Shown here piece by piece: positions 18,708-27,234 of a stretch of DNA of 34,904 nucleotides. The DNA comes from Bacteroidota bacterium (GTDB lineage: Bacteria > Bacteroidota > Bacteroidia > Chitinophagales > LD1): positions 1-34,904 of the forward strand of contig JAOQAO010000208.1 in the NCBI GenBank assembly GCA_025963485.1. The letters run 5' to 3'. Position numbers and translations under genes: made by a program. Position 1 is the stretch's first letter. Every line of letters begins with the position of its first letter. A model generated the notes under the pieces. The model did not search any database and had not been told where the DNA came from. It saw nothing but the letters and a program-made list of their open reading frames with translations.

Positions 18708-20231
18708 ATGTCTCAAGAGAAAGAAAAAAACACAAAGCTAACCACCGCTTCCGGCAGGCCATATGCGGAGAACGAAAATTCTATGAGCACTGGTGCCCGT
18801 GGTCCGCTATTATTACAGGATTACATCCTGCATGAGAAAATGGCCCACTTCAACCGGGAGCGCATACCCGAGCGCGTGGTACATGCCAAAGGTACCGGCG
18901 CCTTCGGTACATTCACTGTCACGAATGACATTAGCAAATACACCAAGGCCAAACTGTTCAGTAAGATAGGCAAAGAGACCAAGGTGCTTTTGAGGTTCAG
19001 CACAGTAGGAGGGGAGAAAGGCAGCGCCGATACCGAGCGCGACCCGCGTGGCTTTGCGTTGAAGTTCTATACTGAGGAAGGCAACTGGGACCTCGTCGGC
19101 AATAATACACCGGTCTTCTTCGTCAAAGACCCCAAAAAATTTGGCGATTTCATTCATACACAGAAGCGTGATCCGCGTACTAACTGCAAAAGCCCTACCA
19201 TGATGTGGGACTTCTGGAGCCTCAATCCCGAGAGCCTGCACCAGGTCATGATACTCATGAGCGATCGCGGCACGCCTTATGGCTATCGGCACATGAATGG
19301 TTTTGGCAGCCACACCTTTTCGCTTGTCAATGATAAGAATGAATTCGTCTGGGTGAAGTTCCACTTCAAAACTCAGCAGGGTATCAGGAATTTCACTAAT
19401 GATGATGCGGCGGCGATGAAAGGCCATGACCCGGATTTCGCCCAGCGCGACCTGGTGGATGCTATTGACAGGAAGGACTTCCCTAAGTGGGACCTGAAGA
19501 TACAGGTGATGACTCAGGAGCAGGCTGCCGGGTTCCGCTTCAATCCTTTTGACCTGACCAAGATATGGCCGCATGCCGATTTTCCCCTGATAGATGTCGG
19601 CGTGCTGGAGCTCAACCAGGTACCTAAGAACTATTTCGCCGAGGTTGAGCAGTCTGCTTTTGCTCCCGCGCATGTGGTGGATGGTATCGGCTATTCACCT
19701 GACAAGATGCTCCAGGGACGCTTGCTTTCCTATCCTGACGCACATCGCTACCGCCTTGGAGCTAACTATGAGCAGATCCCGGTCAACCGCTGTCCATATA
19801 TGGTAGCTAACTATGAGCGTGACGGTGCGATGCGGATTGATGGCAATGGAGAAGATGCCCCAAACTATTTCCCTAATAGTTTCGACGGCATATATGCTGA
19901 CCAGTCGTATAAAGAACCCACACTACAACTGGATAGCCAAACGGCCGATTGGTATGACAGGAATGGAGCAGGAGAGAATGACCACTATACACAGCCTGGC
20001 TGGCTATTCAATAAAGCAATGAATGACTATGACCGCCATAACCTGGTATCTAATATAGTAGGTGCAATGGGCGGTATCTCAGGTGAGAGGAAAGACCTCA
20101 TCATAAACAGGCAGCTATGCCACTTCTTCCGGGCAGATGTCAAACTCGGTATGGCTGTCGCCAAAGGCCTTGGAGTAGATGTAGAATCAATAATGGCTGG
20201 TATGAAGCATGAAAATGCAGAAACAGCTTAG
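18708..20231 (+). CDS. katA: Catalase (monofunctional heme catalase)
   Basis: RIPERVVHAKGTGAFGTF; RFSTVGGEKGSADTERDPRGFALKFYTEEGNWDLVGNNTPVFFVKDP; RLLSYPDAHRYRLG. Confidence 0.97.
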   Translation: MSQEKEKNTKLTTASGRPYAENENSMSTGARGPLLLQDYILHEKMAHFNRERIPERVVHAKGTGAFGTFTVTNDISKYTKAKLFSKIGKETKVLLRFSTVGGEKGSADTERDPRGFALKFYTEEGNWDLVGNNTPVFFVKDPKKFGDFIHTQKRDPRTNCKSPTMMWDFWSLNPESLHQVMILMSDRGTPYGYRHMNGFGSHTFSLVNDKNEFVWVKFHFKTQQGIRNFTNDDAAAMKGHDPDFAQRDLVDAIDRKDFPKWDLKIQVMTQEQAAGFRFNPFDLTKIWPHADFPLIDVGVLELNQVPKNYFAEVEQSAFAPAHVVDGIGYSPDKMLQGRLLSYPDAHRYRLGANYEQIPVNRCPYMVANYERDGAMRIDGNGEDAPNYFPNSFDGIYADQSYKEPTLQLDSQTADWYDRNGAGENDHYTQPGWLFNKAMNDYDRHNLVSNIVGAMGGISGERKDLIINRQLCHFFRADVKLGMAVAKGLGVDVESIMAGMKHENAETA

Positions 20232-20255
20232 ATTTGCAGCCATAACAGTAAACAG

Positions 20256-20357
20256 ATGGTCAAGCTCTGGCTAAAGAGGATCGGCATAGTGGGGTTCATA
20301 TTTTTTATGGTCAAGGGACTAATTTGGCTTGCGGTCGGGTATTTTGTCCTAAAATAA
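20256..20357 (+). CDS. 33-aa single-TM small protein MVKLWLKRIGIVGFIFFMVKGLIWLAVGYFVLK
   Basis: Intact ATG–TAA ORF missed by the track; basic N-terminus then a hydrophobic helix; 24 nt after the catalase stop. Confidence 0.6.
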   Translation: MVKLWLKRIGIVGFIFFMVKGLIWLAVGYFVLK

Positions 20358-20501
20358 GGCCGTTTTGTTGTTGCTGGTTTTGCTCTTTTAATCAGGGTAA
20401 ATAGGCTGTCTAAGGTTTTATGGTCATTTTAATGAAAATAAACATCTAAAAATCAATTAGTTGCAAAATGTTTCGTTTTTAGTGAACTTTTTTCAAAAAA
20501 A

Positions 20502-20534
20502 ACCTTGACAAAAGTGTAACCCAAACCTATCTTG
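20502..20534 (+). promoter_or_regulatory. Promoter of small secreted protein A
   Basis: accTTGacaaaagtgtaacccaaaccTATCTTG; 31/33 identical to 32784-32816. Confidence 0.7.
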
Positions 20535-20559
20535 TAATCATAACAGCAAAACAAAAGTT

Positions 20560-20775
20560 ATGAAAAGCATCCTCCTCACTATCTTCTTCTTCGCAGCCAT
20601 CGCTTCAGCTAAATGTGAAACTCCGGCTACTGAGACTACAAAGACAGATGTGAAGACTGAAAAGACTGCTACTCCTGCTAAAGAAGAAATGAAAGATGCT
20701 ACTGCTAAATCTAACTTCGTAGGTACTTCTGAACTGTATCTGAATCTGATCCGCGAAGGTGTAAAGCGCGCATAA
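20560..20775 (+). CDS. Small secreted protein A (71 aa) with conserved C-terminal motif
   Basis: Signal peptide MKSILLTIFFFAAIASA, T/K/E/A/P-rich linker, C-term NFVGTSELYLNLIREGVKRA shared with 32848-33117. Confidence 0.85.
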   Translation: MKSILLTIFFFAAIASAKCETPATETTKTDVKTEKTATPAKEEMKDATAKSNFVGTSELYLNLIREGVKRA

Positions 20776-20808
20776 TCGTCCAAGAGCTAACTCAAACCCC
20801 CTTATAAG

Positions 20809-20832
20809 CCACGACCTCGGTCGTGGTTTTTT
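20809..20832 (+). terminator. Rho-independent terminator
   Basis: CCACGAC-CTCG-GTCGTGG-TTTTTT. Confidence 0.9.
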
Positions 20833-21038
20833 GTTTTATAAAGCCGATGCCATACCTTGTACAATATATACCTTGTGGTCCCAGGTGTCTTGTCAACAGT
20901 CCTGGATACTTATCTGCTCCCTTCCTTTTGATATACAGCAAACTGGCTTTGGCAGACAGTCCTGTTTTAGGTGTTTATTGTTTTTTATCGCTGCGGCGAT
21001 AATTTTGTGGCAAGCCATTGTTATCTTGACTCCACATT

Positions 21039-21863
21039 ATGGCTCTAATAGACCTTACCGGACCGGATATTGAGTTGTTGCTAACTACGCTCTATCGGCA
21101 GTATGGATATGACTTCAGGCAGTATTCCGAAGCTCATGTCCGGCGCAGGATAATGAACCGGTTCATATTGTCGGGTTTGAATAGTATGACAGATATGCAG
21201 GCCAGGGTGCAAAATGACAATAAATTTGCCGCCCTTTTGCTGCAGGACCTGTCCATTACAGTTACTGAGATGTTTCGTGATCCGGAGTTCTACAGGTCCC
21301 TCCGGGAGAAGGTCATTCCTATATTAAAGACCTACTCTTTTATTAAGGTATGGCATGCCGGCTGCTCTACAGGAGAGGAGGCATATTCTATGGCGATCCT
21401 TCTCAAAGAAGCAGGACTATATGACCGCACTACGATCTATGCTACCGATTTCAATCAGCAGGCACTGGACCATGCCCGCGAAGGGATATTTTCCAACGAA
21501 CTGATCAAAGACTATACGATCAACTATCAGCGATCGGGAGGACCCGAGTCATTTTCCAGCTATTATACGTCGCAGTATAATATGGTCATTATCGACCAGT
21601 CTTTGAAGAAAAACATAGTCTGGGCAAATCACAATCTGGTGACAGATAGTGTTTTTGCAGAAGTGCATTTGATCCTTTGCCGCAATGTGCTGATCTATTT
21701 CAATAAGGACCTGCAGAACAGGGTACAGACACTTTTTTTAGATAGCCTGATCAATGGTGGTATGCTTTGCCTCGGTACTAAAGAGAGCTTGCGTTTTGGA
21801 GAATTTGAGGACCGGTACCTGGAGATAGACAGGAAGCAGAAAGTTTTTAAAAAGAAGTATTAA
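21039..21863 (+). CDS. cheR: CheR-type protein-glutamate O-methyltransferase
   Basis: LSITVTEMFRDPEFYRSLREKVIPIL; VWHAGCSTGEEAYSMAI; LILCRNVLIYFNKDLQ. Confidence 0.94.
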   Translation: MALIDLTGPDIELLLTTLYRQYGYDFRQYSEAHVRRRIMNRFILSGLNSMTDMQARVQNDNKFAALLLQDLSITVTEMFRDPEFYRSLREKVIPILKTYSFIKVWHAGCSTGEEAYSMAILLKEAGLYDRTTIYATDFNQQALDHAREGIFSNELIKDYTINYQRSGGPESFSSYYTSQYNMVIIDQSLKKNIVWANHNLVTDSVFAEVHLILCRNVLIYFNKDLQNRVQTLFLDSLINGGMLCLGTKESLRFGEFEDRYLEIDRKQKVFKKKY

Positions 21864-21874
21864 TATATCAATAG

Positions 21875-22459
21875 ATGAGCGACGGGGGTAAATATGACGC
21901 AATAGTGATAGGTGTATCAGCCGGTGGTTTAAAAGCGCTGAGGTTCCTGATACCCGAATTGCCTGTGGGCTTTCAGATACCTATTGTCATTGTCCAGCAT
22001 ATCAGTGCGCATTCCGATGGCTCGTGGATCCACCTCCTGAGCAAAGAAGGGAACCGGATAATAAAAGAAGCAGATGAAAAAGAGGAGATCAAAAAAGAGG
22101 TGATCTATGTCGCACCTCCCAATTATCACCTGATGATAGAAAGGGACAAGACATTTGCACTCGACATAGATGAGAAGGTGAATTATGCACGGCCCTCCAT
22201 CGATGTGCTCTTTGAGTCGGCGGCAGAGGCTTATCGCGATAGGCTTATAGGCATCATTTTGACCGGATCAGGCGCCGACGGAGCTAAGGGGCTGAAAAGG
22301 ATAAAGGATAGAGGTGGCCTGACCATAGCGCAGGATCCTGCGGAGGCAGAGTCTGCCAGTATGCCCACTGCGGCCATTGCCGCTACGCAGGTGGATCATA
22401 TCTTGTCTCTCCGGGATATCGTTGATTTATTAGTAGAAATAGAAAATACACATCAATAA
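21875..22459 (+). CDS. cheB: CheB-type methylesterase domain protein (no receiver domain)
   Basis: VSAGGLKAL, VIVQHIS, YVAPPNYHL, IILTGSGADGAKGL; Ser/His/Asp catalytic positions present. Confidence 0.94.
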   Translation: MSDGGKYDAIVIGVSAGGLKALRFLIPELPVGFQIPIVIVQHISAHSDGSWIHLLSKEGNRIIKEADEKEEIKKEVIYVAPPNYHLMIERDKTFALDIDEKVNYARPSIDVLFESAAEAYRDRLIGIILTGSGADGAKGLKRIKDRGGLTIAQDPAEAESASMPTAAIAATQVDHILSLRDIVDLLVEIENTHQ

Positions 22460-22467
22460 AATTGATT

Positions 22468-25400
22468 ATGAAATTTACACTTGATAAAAAGATACTTGCC
22501 GGATTTATTGCCTGTTGCCTGCTGCTACTCATTGTGGCAGTGATCTCCTTTCGCAATAGTGAGAAGTTTCTCGCGACCAACTATTGGGTCAATCATACCC
22601 ATCAGGTCTTATATGAAATGGAACAGGTCCTGCAATACTCCGTCGATGCCGAGACCGGAGAGAGAGGCTATATTATCACCGGAGAGCCGGTGTACCTGGA
22701 GCCGTTCAATAATGCTAAATCGAAAATGAAGGAGCACATGGCAAAGGCGCTGGAAATGACAGCAGATAATCCCACCCAGCAGAAAAACCTTAAAGAGCTT
22801 TCGGTCAAGGTAGATGATCACGTCAGTTATTTGGAAAACAGTATTGATCTGAGAAAAAAGAAAGGCTTCTCTGAGGCAGAGAAACTGCTCGCAGAAGGAG
22901 AAGGTAAAAGAAAGCTGGATGAGATACGCAACCGCGTAGCAGATGCCAAAAGCATCGAAAATACATTGCTTCTCGAACGGGAGAAAACCAGTCAGCAGGA
23001 TGCTCAGGGATTTACGATCGTTTTTATAGTTCTCCTGTTGGTGATCGCCATCGTGCTCATTACGGTATACTTCATTATCAATGCCAATCTGAAAGCACTG
23101 CGGGTAGCCGAGTTGGAAAGCGAGAATAAAAACTGGAACCTCACCGGTTCAGGAGAGTTGACCCTGAATATGCAGGGCAATAAAACGGCCGCACAATTAT
23201 CGCAGATCATCATCACCTATCTCTGCAAATACCTCAATGCGCAGATCGGAGCTATCTATCTTATAGAAGAAGATGAAGCCCATTTGAAACTGGAAGCAGG
23301 CCACGCCCTGGATAAAAGAAAATGGGAAAGCAATGTGATCCGCATAGGTGAGGGCATAGTGGGGCAGTCCGCAGCGGAAGGCAAGATCGTGATGCTGAAT
23401 GATATCCCAAAGGAATACTTTAATCTTCATTCCGGCTTTGGCGAGATAGTGCCACATCATATCATTGCTGCACCTTTTATTTTTGAGGATAAAGTGCTGG
23501 GAGTGGTCGAGATCGGCAGTATTACCGGGTTTAGCAAATTGCAAAAAGATTTCTTGCCTATAGTACTCAGCAATATTGCTATTGGTATCGCATCCGCTCA
23601 GGCCCGTGAGAAGATGAGGATATTGCTCGAGGAGACCCAACGCCAGTCTGAGGAGCTGCAGACACAGCAGGAAGAGCTCCGCCAGCTAAATGAAGAGCTC
23701 GAAGAGCAATCGCAAAACCTCAAACAGCAGCAGGAAGAGCTACAGATGACCAATGAGGAACTCGAAGAGCAGACCCAAAACCTGGAGGCAAAAAATAAAG
23801 AGGTCGAAGCTGCCAGCCTGGATATAGAGCAAAAGACAAGGCAGCTGGAGATAAGCAGCAGGTATAAATCAGAATTTCTGGCCAATATGTCTCATGAGCT
23901 GCGGACCCCGCTCAATAGTCTCCTCATCTTGTCCAAAGATCTCGCTGATAATAAAAGCAAGAATCTCACAGCGGTCCAGGTAGAGAGCGCGGAGATCATC
24001 AATAAGAGTGGAATGGATTTGCTGGGATTGATCAACGAGGTGCTGGATCTGTCCAAAATTGAAGCAGGGAAAATGACACTCGATCTGGAGCGTCTTGATC
24101 TGAAGGAATTTGTCAAAGACCTCAATCGAGATTTCAAACATCAGACGGAGAATAAAGGGCTAAAGCTCAATATGACCATAGAGCCTGGCGTACCTGATGC
24201 CATCAGGACGGATGCCAAGAGATTGGATCAGATCGTGAAAAATCTCATGTCCAATGCTATCAAATTTACCAGCAAAGGATCAATAAGTGTCATCATCCAG
24301 AAAAGTGATGAGGAGCATATAGCCATATCTGTCAAAGACACTGGTATCGGCGTAGCTCCAGACAAGCAGATGGCTATTTTTGAGGCCTTCCATCAGGGAG
24401 ATGGCAGCACATCCAGGAAATATGGTGGTACCGGATTGGGATTATCTATTTCACGGGAGCTGAGCAGATTGTTGGGAGGTCAGATCAAATTGACCAGCAA
24501 AGTAGGAGAGGGTTCTACTTTCACACTTATTGTGCCCGTAGAGATAAAGGAAGAAAATGCCATGAACCTGTCACATGTAAGGCAGGAAGGATTGGGACGC
24601 CCGGTACCGGTTTTCGAAAAGCAAAGCAATCTGTATGGACATCCTACTATAGCCGATGACAGGGACAGTATCAGCGAAGGTGATAAAATCGTTTTGGTGA
24701 TCGAGGATGACCTGAAGTTTGCCAATATACTCCTGAAGCAGGCGCACACCAAAGGATTCAAATGCCTGTCTGCTTCTACCGGAGAGGATGGCCTGGCCCT
24801 GGCGGAGCAGTATAAACCCAATGCGATCATTCTCGACATAGACCTGCCGGGTATCGATGGTCATCAGGTATTGGCAGAGTTGAAGAGCAATCCTTCTACC
24901 AGGCACATTCCCGTTCACATTATGTCTGTCGATGAGCGGAGTATGTCGCCGATCAAGGAAGGTGCGATCGAGTACCTCACGAAGCCGATCAATAAGAATG
25001 ATCTGGAAGAAGCCTTTAACAGGATCGAAAATTTCATCGAGCGCAAAATGCGTAATCTGCTCATCGTCGAGGATGATGACAATTCGAGGAAAGTGATAAA
25101 GCTGCTGATCGGCAATGGGGATGTCAAAACCTTTGAGGCGGGCAGCGGTGCAGAAGCCCTGGCCGCATATGAAGCAAATCGTATCGATTGTATTGTGCTG
25201 GATCTCGGCCTGCCGGATATGAGTGGTTTTGAGCTGATCAAACAGCTGGAAAAGGTCAAGGACGGCACTATGCCGCCGATCATTATTTATACCGGCAAAG
25301 AGCTAAGCAAAGCGGAAAACGATGAACTGCAGAAATATGCCGAGACCATTATCATCAAAGGAGTGAAGTCGGAAGAGCGGCTTTTGGATGAGACAGCCTT

Positions 25401-25854
25401 GTTTTTGCATAGGACGATCAGCAGCATGCCTGCTGCCAAGCAAAAGATAATCGCCGGGTTATATGATAGGGAAAGTACCTTTGTCAATAAAAGGATATTG
25501 CTTGTAGATGACGATATGCGCAATGTTTTTGCCTTGTCCAAAGTGCTCAAAGAACGCGGAATGGAGATAAGCAAAGCGGAGAACGGCCTTATAGCGCTCG
25601 ATATACTGAATAAACAACCTTCCTTTGACCTGGTATTGATGGATATTATGATGCCGGAGATGGATGGCTATGAGACGATGAGGAATATCAGGGCACAGAT
25701 TCAGTTCAGCAAACTACCCATTATAGCGCTCACTGCAAAGGCCATGAAGGATGACAAACAAAAATGTATCGATGCAGGAGCCAATGATTATATCACTAAA
25801 CCCGTTGATGTAGAGCGCTTATTGTCCCTGATGCGTGTATGGTTAAGTAAATAA
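22468..25854 (+). CDS. Hybrid sensor histidine kinase: CHASE3-GAF-coiled coil-HisKA-HATPase-REC-REC-REC
   Basis: VDAETGERGYIITGEPVYLEPF (CHASE3); FLANMSHELRTPLN; GTGLGLSIS; three REC blocks (VLVIEDD, LLIVEDD, ILLVDDD). ATG 22468 preferred to the track TTG 22462. Confidence 0.95.
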   Translation: MKFTLDKKILAGFIACCLLLLIVAVISFRNSEKFLATNYWVNHTHQVLYEMEQVLQYSVDAETGERGYIITGEPVYLEPFNNAKSKMKEHMAKALEMTADNPTQQKNLKELSVKVDDHVSYLENSIDLRKKKGFSEAEKLLAEGEGKRKLDEIRNRVADAKSIENTLLLEREKTSQQDAQGFTIVFIVLLLVIAIVLITVYFIINANLKALRVAELESENKNWNLTGSGELTLNMQGNKTAAQLSQIIITYLCKYLNAQIGAIYLIEEDEAHLKLEAGHALDKRKWESNVIRIGEGIVGQSAAEGKIVMLNDIPKEYFNLHSGFGEIVPHHIIAAPFIFEDKVLGVVEIGSITGFSKLQKDFLPIVLSNIAIGIASAQAREKMRILLEETQRQSEELQTQQEELRQLNEELEEQSQNLKQQQEELQMTNEELEEQTQNLEAKNKEVEAASLDIEQKTRQLEISSRYKSEFLANMSHELRTPLNSLLILSKDLADNKSKNLTAVQVESAEIINKSGMDLLGLINEVLDLSKIEAGKMTLDLERLDLKEFVKDLNRDFKHQTENKGLKLNMTIEPGVPDAIRTDAKRLDQIVKNLMSNAIKFTSKGSISVIIQKSDEEHIAISVKDTGIGVAPDKQMAIFEAFHQGDGSTSRKYGGTGLGLSISRELSRLLGGQIKLTSKVGEGSTFTLIVPVEIKEENAMNLSHVRQEGLGRPVPVFEKQSNLYGHPTIADDRDSISEGDKIVLVIEDDLKFANILLKQAHTKGFKCLSASTGEDGLALAEQYKPNAIILDIDLPGIDGHQVLAELKSNPSTRHIPVHIMSVDERSMSPIKEGAIEYLTKPINKNDLEEAFNRIENFIERKMRNLLIVEDDDNSRKVIKLLIGNGDVKTFEAGSGAEALAAYEANRIDCIVLDLGLPDMSGFELIKQLEKVKDGTMPPIIIYTGKELSKAENDELQKYAETIIIKGVKSEERLLDETALFLHRTISSMPAAKQKIIAGLYDRESTFVNKRILLVDDDMRNVFALSKVLKERGMEISKAENGLIALDILNKQPSFDLVLMDIMMPEMDGYETMRNIRAQIQFSKLPIIALTAKAMKDDKQKCIDAGANDYITKPVDVERLLSLMRVWLSK

Positions 25855-25869
25855 TGTAAATCTGTTGCT

Positions 25870-27000
25870 ATGAATAAGAAACCCAAAATATTGATCGTAG
25901 ATGACAAGCACGAAAATCTCGTGGCCCTGGAGACAGTACTGAGAGACGTGGATGTGGACCTGATCCGGGCATACAGTGGCAACGAGGCTTTGACGGCCAC
26001 TCTTCATCACGATTTTGCTCTGGCTTTGCTGGATATACATATGCCGGATATGGATGGCTATGAGCTCGCAGGTATATTGCGCGAAGAAGAAAAGACCGCA
26101 CGCCTGCCCTTTATCTTTATTTCCGCAGTGTATACAGACAACCTGAATGTTTTCAAAGGATATGAAAGGGGAGCATTTAGTTTTATTACTAAGCCCTTTC
26201 AACCCGAAATACTGATCAACAAGGTGAAGTTCTTTATAAATATATACCGGCAGGAAGCAGAGCTAAATCAACTGAATGAAGACCTGAAAAATAAAAATAT
26301 AGATCTGGAGCTGAGCAATAAGGAATTGGAAGCCTTTACTTATTCCGTGTCGCATGACCTCAGGGCACCTCTGCGGGCTATGAACGGTTTTGCCAGGATA
26401 CTGACTGAAGATCATGCAGGGCATCTCGATGCCGAGGGCAAACGACTCTTAGACAATATTGGCAAAAACTCGGAAAAAATGGCCTGCCTGATCGACAACC
26501 TGCTGGAATTTTCGCGCCTGGGCAAACAGGATATCAGGGAGATGATCGTCGATATGAATAAACTCGTAAAGGACGTACTGGAAGATCTGCATACGGCAAA
26601 CAATAGCAACAAAACTGAATTGAATATTCAGGATCTGCCGAAGACCAGGGGCGATAGTGATCTGCTAAAACAAGTATTTGTTAATCTGCTTTCCAATGCA
26701 ATAAAATATTCAAGCAAAAAAGAGAATCCTGTCATTGAGGTCGGATCTTCCACATCTGGTCAGGAGACTACTTATTGGGTGCGGGACAATGGCTCAGGCT
26801 TCGATATGAGATATAAAAGCAAGCTTTTTGGAGTTTTTCAACGACTGCATAGCGATAAGGAATTTGAAGGAACAGGCATTGGGCTTGCCATTGTTCACCG
26901 TATTATTTCCCGAAGCGGTGGCAAGGTATGGGCCGAAAGTGAGGTAGACCGGGGTGCTACTTTCTATGTTTCGCTACCATCTGTTAGCAACGTATCGTGA
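25870..27000 (+). CDS. REC-HisKA-HATPase hybrid kinase
   Basis: ILIVDDKHENL…LALLDIHMPDMDGYEL; YSVSHDLRAPLRAMNGFARIL; GTGIGLAIVHRII. Confidence 0.94.
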   Translation: MNKKPKILIVDDKHENLVALETVLRDVDVDLIRAYSGNEALTATLHHDFALALLDIHMPDMDGYELAGILREEEKTARLPFIFISAVYTDNLNVFKGYERGAFSFITKPFQPEILINKVKFFINIYRQEAELNQLNEDLKNKNIDLELSNKELEAFTYSVSHDLRAPLRAMNGFARILTEDHAGHLDAEGKRLLDNIGKNSEKMACLIDNLLEFSRLGKQDIREMIVDMNKLVKDVLEDLHTANNSNKTELNIQDLPKTRGDSDLLKQVFVNLLSNAIKYSSKKENPVIEVGSSTSGQETTYWVRDNGSGFDMRYKSKLFGVFQRLHSDKEFEGTGIGLAIVHRIISRSGGKVWAESEVDRGATFYVSLPSVSNVS

Positions 27001-27234
27001 GGATATAGTTGGCAGGATGGGGCATCATTTCTACAACATGAATATTGTATTTGCGCTATCTCCAAAGTCATTTCATCTGGCACTCAAATTGAAGTTTCAT
27101 TTTTTCTCTTTGATATACAATAAACTGTAACTCGCAGGTATTATTAATATATCATTTGTTATTTTTTCAATATAGAATTCGAGAACTTTACGAGAGTAGG
27201 AAAGCACTATAATATCATATAAAAATCAGCGCCT

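Noticed and set aside
18813-19673. 286-aa minus-strand ORF
   Set aside because: Fully antisense to catalase.
20831-21073. 80-aa plus-strand ORF before cheR
   Set aside because: Overlaps the preceding terminator and the cheR start; covers the shared upstream motif; no domain signal.
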